Shown: piece after piece, positions 6,876 to 12,640 of the stretch
How the letters are laid out: every line of letters begins with the position of its first letter
Numbering within the stretch: the stretch's first letter is position 1
Assembly (NCBI GenBank): GCA_000437435.1
Contig: FR899618.1
Location: 19,483 to 32,122 of the forward strand
Reading direction: 5' to 3'
Length of the DNA: 12,640 nt
DNA from: Clostridium sp. CAG:768
GTDB lineage: Bacteria > Cyanobacteriota > Vampirovibrionia > Gastranaerophilales > Gastranaerophilaceae
Notes under the pieces: model-generated
Told to the model about the DNA's origin: nothing
The model's input: the letters and a program-made list of their open reading frames with translations, nothing else
Databases searched by the model: none
Program-made: the position numbers and the translations under genes

Positions 6876-6907
6876 CCAATTGTTGTAGTATTTTAAAAAT
6901 AAAAAGG

Positions 6908-6934
6908 AAAAGCACTTTATAAAAAAGTGCTTTT
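6908..6934. terminator. Intrinsic terminator
   Basis: AAAAGCACTTT (6908-6918) pairs with AAAGTGCTTTT (6924-6934) around ATAAA. It lies just past the end of the minus-strand gene at 6968-7477 and most likely ends that transcript; A tracts on the left give the U tail on the minus strand. Confidence 0.8.
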
Positions 6935-6967
6935 TTATAAGTGCGGTATTTGGTATGTTTTATGTTA

Positions 6968-7477
6968 TTACGATAAACCTAATGCAATTTTATTATTTGT
7001 AGATATCATATTCATTGCAGAATACATGCGGGATTGAGAATTTTGTAATGAGTCGTATCTGTCATCCAGATTTGTTAGTTGACTTAAGTATGATGATAGT
7101 TGCGATAGTATCGCTGGATTATTTTCAGCTTCTTCCAACATTTCTTCTAATTCTGCTCCAATGTCGTCTAGAATTTCTGTAACATCTGCATCACTAGATA
7201 CAGATACCCCAACAGAATTAGCAAGCGCTTTGGCTTCTGAAAGGATTTCGCTTGCAGAAGAGTTTCCTTGTTGTTGATTGTTTTGATTTTGTGAATTGTT
7301 TTCAGCTTCAGCTTGTGCAATTTTTGCTTTTGCTTCAGATTCAGTCATACCATCTGTTGCAGTAATTCCAAGAGCTTCTAGTTTTGCTTTAGTTTCGCTG
7401 CTTAATGTTGATTTTTTTGTAGCAACTTCACTAGCTGCTGTACTACCTGCATTGACTGACGAAATTGATGTTGTCAT
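6968..7477 (-). CDS. Ala/Ser/Gln-rich acidic helical protein, unknown function
   Basis: I do not recognise this 169-residue protein. The N-terminus is Ser/Thr/Ala-rich with no signal peptide (MTTSISSVNAGSTAASEVAT). A Gln/Asn-rich stretch (NNSQNQNNQQQG) separates an N-terminal unit containing KAKLEALGITATDGMTESEA from a C-terminal acidic helical part (ILDDIGAELEEMLEEAENNP). The end, SRMYSAMNMISTNNKIALGLS, is amphipathic. This layout (unstructured N-terminus, coiled-coil-like C-terminus, no Cys) is common in substrates and surface subunits of nonclassical secretion, but nothing here proves export. AAGGA seven bases before the ATG supports the start. It is a single-gene unit divergent from a MarR-like regulator. 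Confidence 0.75.
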   Translation of the reverse strand: MTTSISSVNAGSTAASEVATKKSTLSSETKAKLEALGITATDGMTESEAKAKIAQAEAENNSQNQNNQQQGNSSASEILSEAKALANSVGVSVSSDADVTEILDDIGAELEEMLEEAENNPAILSQLSSYLSQLTNLDDRYDSLQNSQSRMYSAMNMISTNNKIALGLS

Positions 7478-7595
7478 ACCTCCATCCTTTATTTCTTACT
7501 CTACTCTCTTCGAAAAATAAAATACATTTCGTCTTATCGGAAAGTTAATTGATAAACTTTAGACTTTTAATGGAAATATGAAGAAAAATTTACAT

Positions 7596-7609
7596 GTAGA
7601 ATTTTCTAC
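7596..7609. promoter_or_regulatory. Palindrome upstream of the first MarR-like gene
   Basis: GTAGAA-TT-TTCTAC is a perfect inverted repeat in the divergent region between the helical-protein gene and the MarR-like gene, just before the -35 at 7616. MarR dimers bind such short palindromes. A direct repeat TGTCAA (7617-7622 as TTGTCAA, and again at 7629-7634) follows. An operator role is inferred. Confidence 0.4.
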
Positions 7610-7615
7610 TATTAG

Positions 7616-7644
7616 TTGTCAATTTTTCTGTCAAATGTTATTAT
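7616..7644 (+). promoter_or_regulatory. Promoter of the first MarR-like gene
   Basis: TTGTCA (7616-7621) and TATTAT (7639-7644) are separated by 17 bases. The mRNA would start only about 18 bases before the ATG at 7669, just enough to carry the AGAGG binding site. Confidence 0.5.
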
Positions 7645-7668
7645 AATAAGATTAAAGAGGTGAATTAT

Positions 7669-8154
7669 ATGAATAAAGGTGAGCATTTTAATATTCCTTA
7701 TGTTGATAATGTTTTTTATAAGCTCGATCAGACAGCAAGGGTAGCAGAATTAATGGCAAGAAATTGCTATAAAATTTATCAAGATACAGATAAACCAATA
7801 TTGGATTTAGATGAGTTTAAAATAATATCTCATATAATGGATGATCCAGATCTTTCACAAAGTGATATTGCAAAACTAGTTTATAAAGGTAAGGCTCATG
7901 TTGGTAAAATTTTGAATGAATTGGAGAAAAAACATTATATAAAGAGAGATCTTACTACTAGAAATAATATTATAATCAAGCATACAATTATAACAGAACA
8001 AGGTAAAGAGATATACTTTTATACTGATGAAAGATTTAAAGAGATAAATCAAAATATAAAAAAGATGTTTTCTGAAGAAGAATTAAACACATTAAAAGCT
8101 CTTTTAGACAAGTTAAAAATAGCTATGTTAAATAACAATAAAATTTCTTTTTAA
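7669..8154 (+). CDS. MarR-like winged-helix regulator, first of a tandem pair
   Basis: The start is placed at ATG 7669 (161 residues). AGAGGTG lies seven bases ahead of it, while the upstream GTG at 7660 is part of that binding site. An N-terminal helix (VARELM-like ARVAELMARNCYKIYQ) leads into the winged helix (LDLDEFKIISHIMDDPDLSQ, then SDIAKLVYKGKAHVGKILNE as helix-turn-helix). The wing (RDLTTRNNIIIKHTI) is followed by the MarR ending TEQGKEIY and C-terminal dimer helices. Length and order fit MarR. No effector residues can be named. A second family member follows 80 bases downstream in the same direction. Confidence 0.8.
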   Translation: MNKGEHFNIPYVDNVFYKLDQTARVAELMARNCYKIYQDTDKPILDLDEFKIISHIMDDPDLSQSDIAKLVYKGKAHVGKILNELEKKHYIKRDLTTRNNIIIKHTIITEQGKEIYFYTDERFKEINQNIKKMFSEEELNTLKALLDKLKIAMLNNNKISF

Positions 8155-8236
8155 AAAAATGTTGACTTTTTAATAAATAGTATTAAATTCAATAGGTAGA
8201 AAAATATACACTATTTTAAGTAAAATGGAGCTGCCT

Positions 8237-8695
8237 ATGGATAAAAATTTTTGTTTTACAAGAAGTCTTACTTTTCAGATTGAGGCTACATCTAGAATTT
8301 TTTACAACTATGCAAAAGAACAGTTTTCAGAATTTGTAAAAAATAAGATTACGCTGGAGGAATATGTTATTTTGGATACTTTGGTACATTATCCTCACTT
8401 AAATAAGAATTCAATAGCTAAAACTTTATTGAGAGATATTTCATATATTGATAGAATGATTGAAAAATTGATAAAGAAACGTTATTTAAAAGAGATAAAA
8501 AATAATGGAACTGATATTCAGGTAAAATATTTTGAGTTAACAAAAGCTGGAGAAAAAATCTATCAGGATTGTACTCCTCAGAATGACAAAATGTTAGCAA
8601 TATTGCTTAAATTTGTGTCAGAAAATGAATTATTGAATTTTACAAAGACGTTGTTAAAAATAAGAAATGTAATAATATCTCTTGAGTCATTTTAA
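8237..8695 (+). CDS. MarR-like winged-helix regulator, second of the pair
   Basis: GGAG at 8227-8230 sits six bases before ATG 8237, so that start (152 residues) is preferred to ATG 8225, which has no binding site. The layout matches the previous gene: ITLEEYVILDTLVHYPHLNK, then NSIAKTLLRDISYIDRMIEK as helix-turn-helix, a wing (KEIKNNGTDIQVKYFEL), TKAGEKIY, and C-terminal helices. The two proteins are clearly diverged, so this is an old duplication or two separate acquisitions. TTGACT at 8162-8167 could be a -35 but has no good -10. AAATAGT (8175-8181) and ACTATTT (8210-8216) flank the gap as a wide inverted repeat. Confidence 0.75.
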   Translation: MDKNFCFTRSLTFQIEATSRIFYNYAKEQFSEFVKNKITLEEYVILDTLVHYPHLNKNSIAKTLLRDISYIDRMIEKLIKKRYLKEIKNNGTDIQVKYFELTKAGEKIYQDCTPQNDKMLAILLKFVSENELLNFTKTLLKIRNVIISLESF

Positions 8696-8818
8696 AAATA
8701 TCAAGTCATATTAAGTTATCTTAAACAAATTTTTAATATAGGCCAAATATACAAAATTTAGTTTATAATAATTGAATAAAATTATTTATAATATTTTGTA
8801 TAAGTGGGTTAATTAAAA

Positions 8819-10219
8819 ATGAATAAAAAATCTCTAATAAATATATTGTTATTTAGTTGTTTTATTTTCAACATTCAAAATGTAGTTTTTGCAAAAGGTC
8901 AATTTGTGGTTGTAGCTAAAACAACATTGCCTCATGGGCAAAACTATGAATTGACAAAATTGCAGGATGGCAGAATTTTAATATCAGAGTTTACTCAGCT
9001 AAATAGTTCTTTAGATAATCCAATTCCTGAAGAAAAACGATTTTTAAAACGGTTTGAAATATATAATCCTAAAACCAAAAAGTTTGAAAAGATTTCTCAA
9101 CCTAAAATTTGGCACTATTATTATACAAAGCCTATTGTATTAGATGATGGAAAAGTGTTATTAGTTGGTTCATTCTGTCAAATGGGTCCATTAGAAAAGG
9201 ATGTCACTCCTTTTCAATTGAAAATGTGTACACAATCGCAGTATGCAGAAGTGTATAATCCAATAAATGATACCTATAAAATTGTTGGGAAATTACAAAT
9301 CCCGCGTAGTTATTTTGGTATTACAAAATTAAATAATGGAAAAGTTTTAATAACAAATGGAGTATCTGATTATATTTATAAGTATGATAAAAATGGAAAA
9401 GCTGATTATTATGAAACCAACGCAAACAAGCCAACAACAAGATTTTCAGAATTATATGATCCTATAGCAGAAACATTTACGCTGAATTCACAAACCGCTG
9501 TTGATATAAGACGAAAACATGTAAAAGTTGGAGATGCAAGGTATGAATATGATTATTACATAAATAATATAAAGAGTAAACCAAAGCCGGTATATCCAAA
9601 AGGAGATCTTCGAAACAAATTACCTGAACTGCAAGAAACAATTTATGACGTTCCACAAAATGATATTAGTAGGCAAACCGTAACATTGAATAATAATGAA
9701 ATATTAGTTTTATGGTTGCACTTAGGAACTGCAGAAATATACAATTCTGCAACAAATACATTTCGAAGACTCCCCAATTTTCAACTCAAATTTAGAGATT
9801 CAAGAAATCCTGAAATAGTACATAAAATACCAGATGGCAGGGTTGTTATAATAGGAGGAAAGACAGGAAGAACTGATAATAATGCAGTTGAAATCTTTGA
9901 CTATAAAACAGAAACTGTTAAATATATTGGTACAATTCCTATAACAGGTGATGGAATTTATCATTCATTACTATTGCCAAGCGGGAAAGTTTTAATTTAT
10001 GGTGGAATATTAAGAAATAATTCTATTTGGAAAGGTTATAATCCGATACATTCTATGTTATTGTATGATCCTATAACGAATACAACAGAAATTATCGATG
10101 AAAGTCCTAAAAATTTTATATTGGGTAAATCAATAATTTTAGATGACGGAAGTATATTTTTTGTAGCTTCTGTAAATGGAAAAACTTGTGGGGTTATATA
10201 TAAAAACAGTGAATTGTAA
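8819..10219 (+). CDS. Exported kelch-like seven-bladed beta-propeller protein
   Basis: This 466-residue protein starts with a signal peptide (Lys-Lys, hydrophobic core LINILLFSCFIFNI, likely cleaved after VFA at residue 25). The body repeats a kelch-type blade motif seven times: LQDGRILIS (48), LDDGKVLLVG (108), LNNGKVLITNG (171), LNNNEILVLW (290), IPDGRVVIIGG (338), LPSGKVLIYGG (387) and LDDGSIFFVAS (441). Several are followed by an AEIYNP/LYDP strand (AEVYNPINDTY, ELYDPIAETF, AEIYNSATNTF, LLYDPITNTT). Seven blades is the usual closed number. A long insertion (about 225-285) is rich in Lys, Tyr and Pro. No galactose-oxidase copper ligands or lipobox are apparent. It is probably a periplasmic or surface binding protein; the partner is unknown. 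The start has only a weak GTGGG upstream. Confidence 0.75.
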   Translation: MNKKSLINILLFSCFIFNIQNVVFAKGQFVVVAKTTLPHGQNYELTKLQDGRILISEFTQLNSSLDNPIPEEKRFLKRFEIYNPKTKKFEKISQPKIWHYYYTKPIVLDDGKVLLVGSFCQMGPLEKDVTPFQLKMCTQSQYAEVYNPINDTYKIVGKLQIPRSYFGITKLNNGKVLITNGVSDYIYKYDKNGKADYYETNANKPTTRFSELYDPIAETFTLNSQTAVDIRRKHVKVGDARYEYDYYINNIKSKPKPVYPKGDLRNKLPELQETIYDVPQNDISRQTVTLNNNEILVLWLHLGTAEIYNSATNTFRRLPNFQLKFRDSRNPEIVHKIPDGRVVIIGGKTGRTDNNAVEIFDYKTETVKYIGTIPITGDGIYHSLLLPSGKVLIYGGILRNNSIWKGYNPIHSMLLYDPITNTTEIIDESPKNFILGKSIILDDGSIFFVASVNGKTCGVIYKNSEL

Positions 10220-10263
10220 GTAATAAATTAATCTTAAATCAAGCAACTCTCGAACAAACTCAA

Positions 10264-10437
10264 ATGCAGGCTACAAGCACTAAAAAAGCACCCGAAGGTG
10301 CTAAATTTAAAAATGGCGGAAAGAATGCGTCTTATATCGAACCATATATTCTGAAACTTCAACAACAATTAGCGGATAAATGTAGCACCAAACTTATATA
10401 TATGTTAAATCAGTGGTTTATTAGAAAAGTAGCGTAA
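10264..10437 (+). pseudogene. Orphan ORF fragment of 57 residues, possible gene remnant
   Basis: ATG 10264 to TAA 10435-10437 reads MQATSTKKAPEGAKFKNGGK and onward to a helical, basic C-terminus (LKLQQQLADKCSTK, NQWFIRKVA). There is no ribosome binding site. The frame is open upstream to about 10213 without any start codon, as expected if this is the tail of a longer gene whose front is lost. It marks the change from the AT-rich chromosomal style to the right-hand element. I cannot name the parent gene. Confidence 0.35.
10281..10302 (-). terminator. Minus-strand intrinsic terminator with UUCG loop
   Basis: Read on the minus strand, AGCACC-TTCG-GGTGCT is followed directly by TTTTTTA (10287 down to 10281). 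A 6-bp stem with a UUCG tetraloop and a U tract is a textbook terminator. No minus-strand gene is visible to its right, so it may end a noncoding or antisense RNA. It may also be a chance product of the KKAPEGA codons of the overlapping ORF. Confidence 0.4.
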
Positions 10438-10489
10438 ATATTATTTTTAATACAAATATTATTTCGATAACTTATATTATTTATATTTT
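10436..10489. repeat. Three tandem AT-rich repeats with an 18-bp period
   Basis: AAATATTATTT occurs at 10436-10446 and exactly again at 10454-10464; TTATATTATTT follows at 10472-10482. Copies one and two share 14 of 18 bases over the full unit. They sit directly upstream of the tandem ribbon-helix-helix gene. They could be its operator array, or iterons and an unwinding region for the replication protein. Confidence 0.55.
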
Positions 10490-10491
10490 AT

Positions 10492-10517
10492 ATCAGATTG
10501 AGTTGTTTCAATCTGGT
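10492..10517 (+). promoter_or_regulatory. Hairpin in the leader of the tandem ribbon-helix-helix gene
   Basis: CAGATTGA (10494-10501) pairs perfectly with TCAATCTG (10508-10515), extended by an A-U and a G-U pair, around a 6-base loop. It lies between the 18-bp repeats and the AGGAG site. There is no U tract, so it is more likely an operator or mRNA-stability hairpin than a terminator. Confidence 0.5.
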
Positions 10518-10548
10518 GTAACTATAATTTAATAGGAGAAAGAAGAAA

Positions 10549-10947
10549 ATGACACGTACAAATTCAAGTAAGGGTGTATATTTAACCCCACAAGTGCAGT
10601 ACAAATTAAAAGCGATTGCCTGCACATATCATGTTACACTAAAAAGTCTTGTACCTGCGTTATTGTGGTACATTGCCACTATTAACAAAAGGTATACGAG
10701 TTCATCAGTCCTGCCCGGACCACTTAAACTAAAACACGTTGATATAAGTGATGATGTTTTTGACCGCCTGAAAATACAGGCATGCCAACATCACCTACCA
10801 TTGAGTCATTATATCAATATGGCATTATTAGATACCTTTGATGAACCATATTCCGATGATACGGAAGAAAGATTCGTTCAATATTTTTATGAGGAAATCA
10901 TCAGGAAGTATCAGGAGAACCTGACAAATGCTAGGCAGTGCGGATGA
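10549..10947 (+). CDS. Tandem ribbon-helix-helix-like DNA-binding protein
   Basis: AGGAG about 11 bases upstream supports the start of this 132-residue protein. Two units line up: residues 8-42 (KGVYLTPQVQYKLKAIACTY and on) and 62-97 (KHVDISDDVFDRLKIQACQH and on). They share V, V, L-K, A-C, H, L and A-L at equal spacing. Each has the form beta-strand, helix, turn, helix of a CopG-like fold, which normally needs a dimer; here one chain would supply both halves. An acidic C-terminus (EPYSDDTEERF) and a helix follow. The 18-bp repeats and hairpin upstream are likely binding sites. Next to a probable replication gene it would suit a copy-number or partition regulator. The fold is inferred from pattern only. 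Confidence 0.65.
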   Translation: MTRTNSSKGVYLTPQVQYKLKAIACTYHVTLKSLVPALLWYIATINKRYTSSSVLPGPLKLKHVDISDDVFDRLKIQACQHHLPLSHYINMALLDTFDEPYSDDTEERFVQYFYEEIIRKYQENLTNARQCG

Positions 10948-10970
10948 TTAACTTAAACACGAAATGAACC

Positions 10971-11027
10971 GTACAACATAAGGAAAGCGTTCCTTGCCTC
11001 CCCCGACACTGGGGGGAGGGGTTGTAT
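10971..11027. other. Three-way-junction fold (origin or structured RNA candidate)
   Basis: An outer stem TACAAC (10972-10977)/GTTGTA (11021-11026) encloses two hairpins. One is AAGGAA-AGCG-TTCCTT (10980-10995). The other is GC-rich: CCTCCCCC (10997-11004)/GGGGGAGG (11012-11019) around a 7-base loop. Only one to two bases separate the helices, so the fold is compact. No T tract follows, which argues against a simple terminator. It lies between the ribbon-helix-helix gene and the probable replication gene. Confidence 0.55.
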
Positions 11028-11047
11028 TAAATATATTAGTATTATAA

Positions 11048-11131
11048 AGGCACTGCTTATAAGTAAGTTAAAAAATCCTATTTTAGCTTATGCCTAGTGC
11101 ATTATAAAAAATAGTTACATGCACTATTTTT
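11048..11131. other. Further nested and competing hairpins before the replication gene
   Basis: A 10-bp stem with one G-U pair spans 11064-11090 (TAAGTTAAAA/TTTTAGCTTA). AGGCA (11048-11052) can pair with TGCCT (11091-11095) outside it. A 9-bp stem AAAAATAGT/ACTATTTTT spans 11107-11131. TAGTGCAT (11095-11102) can instead pair with ATGCACTA (11119-11126), which excludes the 9-bp stem. Alternative pairings of this type are seen in attenuators and in antisense-RNA copy control. From 11132 to 11215 I see only AT-rich DNA. Confidence 0.45.
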
Positions 11132-11215
11132 AATTCTGACTGCATTGTTTATATAATACCCCCATATATTACTACACTATTTCTTACAAATATTACATCT
11201 TTTTCAACATTTGCA

Positions 11216-11224
11216 TGGTATAAT
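11216..11224 (+). promoter_or_regulatory. Extended -10 promoter for a leaderless transcript
   Basis: TGGTATAAT is a perfect -10 with the extended TG. It ends six bases before the ATG at 11231, so transcription should begin at or next to the A of the start codon. There is no good -35 at 17 bases (TTACAT at 11193 is 20 away). Confidence 0.5.
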
Positions 11225-11230
11225 ATTAGT

Positions 11231-12553
11231 ATGTTCGAATCAGAAATCCTACTACAACTAAAACAGTTAAATATTAAAACAATAACAGATACATTAAAAG
11301 AGGCGGAATCAATACATCCTTTGAAGTTATTGCCATTAAAGGTAGAATTACCTTATTGCCTGTGTAAAATCAATAGCGACGCAGTTTTTGACTCGTGGTA
11401 TTCTAAAGTGCCGAATATTGGCTACATTGCCGTAAACGGCATTAAATACATTATATTATTTGCAGGTACAAAGAACCAAAAATTGCGTGATTTCATTATC
11501 CTAAACAAAGGTGTACACAACCCCAACGGTGAATATGAACTGACAAGTATACTCGACCTTAAATATTCTGATAACATTAAAATCTTCCACCGCCAAAAGC
11601 CTAAAAAGAAACAGGAAGAAAAACCAAAAGAAACAACAACCCCGGCAATTGAACCGCTTTGCGGTCTGTTTGCCGATACTGTTGATAGTAAACCAAACAA
11701 CTTGTTTTATATTGAATATGCTATGAAACATCCTAGTTTTTACCTTTACGCAATGGCACTCAATAATGATATGAGATTTAAAGATTTTAGAATCTTCAAG
11801 TTATATTGTACATTGCTATTCATAGCGGAAAAATCCTCTATCACCAAACACAAGCGGAATGAGTGCTACATATCCTTTAGGGATATACTTGCAGTCCTCC
11901 CGGACTACTTCCGTAACCAAAATAACAATTCTAATGCCGTTAAAAACTTTCTTGACCTTGCCTGTTCCACAGGCATGCTAAACGAATATAACATTGAGAA
12001 AGAATACTATAAACTGACATACACCGATACATTCATGGGCAATTTATCAACCCCACCATACACAAAAGTACCTTTAGAATTGGTAAATGATATAACCCCC
12101 CATAACTATAAATTCATTCTTTACTTTATAATACGCAATTTTAGCAACAATCCTAAGAATCCTTATTTCATCAACATAAAAACAAAAGAACTACTTAAAC
12201 TATCGGAAATTAAAATAAGAACCTTATCAGACGCAGCAGACAGGCTAAAAACTTATTTTTCTATACTAGAGAAATATCAAGCAGTTCGCCCATTTGCTAA
12301 CCCGGATAATGATAATACTGTAACAGTTGAGGACATCCGAAATAATAACCTATTGTCATTCAGATTATATAAATTCCAACAACCAAAACAAACGGATTAT
12401 TTTAACCTTGATGATGAAGAACCCGGAGAAGAATCATCAAATACATCATCTGATGATGAACTTGATGAACCTACTCCACCGAACCCCAAAGCAAAGAAGT
12501 TTATACCGAGCGAGGCATTTTTAAAAGCAAACGCAGAGATAGACGCACGCTAA
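11231..12553 (+). CDS. Probable replication initiator protein of a plasmid or element
   Basis: I do not recognise a named family for this 440-residue protein. An N-terminal domain (about 1-120) is followed by a charged linker (KPKKKQEEKPKETTTP, 123-138). A helical core (about 155-385) includes IFKLYCTLLFIAEKSSITKH (188-207), SFRDILAVLPDYF and, from 279, KVPLELV with PHNYKFILYFIIRNFS, then INIKTKELLKLSEIKIRTLS, which resembles a winged helix of plasmid/phage Rep proteins. The tail (391-413) is strongly acidic (LDDEEPGEE, SSDDELDEP) and the last stretch is basic. There is no ribosome binding site, and a -10 box ends six bases before the ATG. Codon use (CCC, AAC, ATA, CTA) differs from the left half. 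Context supports replication, but a phage or element regulator is possible. Confidence 0.5.
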   Translation: MFESEILLQLKQLNIKTITDTLKEAESIHPLKLLPLKVELPYCLCKINSDAVFDSWYSKVPNIGYIAVNGIKYIILFAGTKNQKLRDFIILNKGVHNPNGEYELTSILDLKYSDNIKIFHRQKPKKKQEEKPKETTTPAIEPLCGLFADTVDSKPNNLFYIEYAMKHPSFYLYAMALNNDMRFKDFRIFKLYCTLLFIAEKSSITKHKRNECYISFRDILAVLPDYFRNQNNNSNAVKNFLDLACSTGMLNEYNIEKEYYKLTYTDTFMGNLSTPPYTKVPLELVNDITPHNYKFILYFIIRNFSNNPKNPYFINIKTKELLKLSEIKIRTLSDAADRLKTYFSILEKYQAVRPFANPDNDNTVTVEDIRNNNLLSFRLYKFQQPKQTDYFNLDDEEPGEESSNTSSDDELDEPTPPNPKAKKFIPSEAFLKANAEIDAR

Positions 12554-12640
12554 AAAGACAGGTGTTATAAATATACCTACCGTGCCTCCTTTACTGCTTA
12601 TTCGACGCCTTTACTTCGTATGAGCAGATGAATAACCGCC
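12554..12640. other. Window end, no gene seen
   Basis: No coding frame stays open and no terminator is visible after the probable replication gene. CCTTTACT occurs twice, 20 bases apart (12588-12595 and 12608-12615), which is too little to call an iteron set. Confidence 0.4.

Noticed and set aside
7660..7668. GTG start for the first MarR-like gene
   Set aside because: The GTG is part of the AGAGGTG binding site; ATG 7669 has correct spacing.
8175..8216. AAATAGT/ACTATTT wide inverted repeat as operator
   Set aside because: The arms are short, AT-rich and 28 bases apart; kept only as a remark.
8225..8236. Upstream ATG for the second MarR-like gene
   Set aside because: No binding site precedes it, while GGAG is placed correctly for ATG 8237.
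11653..11664. ACCGC-TTT-GCGGT-like hairpin
   Set aside because: It lies inside the probable replication gene and is explained by the codons; no T tract follows.
12588..12615. CCTTTACT repeated at 20 bases as iterons
   Set aside because: Only two short copies at the window edge; not enough to support.
1..12640. tRNA, rRNA, CRISPR array or insertion sequence
   Set aside because: No cloverleaf, no spaced identical repeats of CRISPR length and no transposase or terminal inverted repeats were seen.

Overview
The window is AT-rich bacterial DNA. It carries a core housekeeping operon (pyrH-frr-cdsA-rnc-rpe) next to a prepilin with the N-terminus KKGFTLAEVLITLGIIGVVA and several small acidic proteins I cannot assign. 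That prepilin style, the base composition and the operon content suggest a gut Vampirovibrionia/Gastranaerophilales-type ('Melainabacteria') genome. This is an inference from general familiarity; no search was run.

Left part (1-1925). A minus-strand regulator with GntR-type winged helices runs off the left edge. It shows two complete winged-helix domains and the start of a third, and a perfect palindrome overlaps the -10 of its apparent promoter. Divergent to it is a type IV pilin-like/pseudopilin gene. Its first 10 codons lead into a run of nine Gs that throws the reading frame off; eight or eleven Gs would restore one ORF with a 45-residue leader before the prepilin peptidase site. A bidirectional terminator separates it from a small CopG-type ribbon-helix-helix gene on the minus strand.

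Central part (2100-7480). The five-gene operon makes UMP kinase, ribosome recycling factor, CDP-diglyceride synthase, RNase III and ribulose-phosphate 3-epimerase. The last four genes are joined by TAATG stop/start overlaps. The RNase III has Cys where the family has a metal-binding Asp. Facing the operon are three minus-strand genes: an acidic soluble protein, a small single-span membrane protein and an Ala/Ser/Gln-rich acidic protein. A 58-codon plus-strand small ORF sits among them, and terminators separate the units.

MarR/kelch part (7596-10219). Two tandem MarR-like regulators are followed by an exported seven-repeat kelch-like beta-propeller.

Right part (about 10220-12640). Codon use changes visibly (more CCC, AAC, CTA, GCC) and the genes look plasmid- or element-borne. 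An orphan ORF fragment comes first, then three 18-bp-period AT-rich direct repeats, a hairpin, and a protein made of two duplicated ribbon-helix-helix-like units. Next is a densely structured 160-bp segment with a three-way-junction fold and competing hairpins. Last is a 440-residue protein that is probably a replication initiator, whose -10 box is so close to its ATG that the mRNA should be leaderless. I read this as the replication and copy-control module of a plasmid or integrated element. No integrase, relaxase or att site is visible to settle which.
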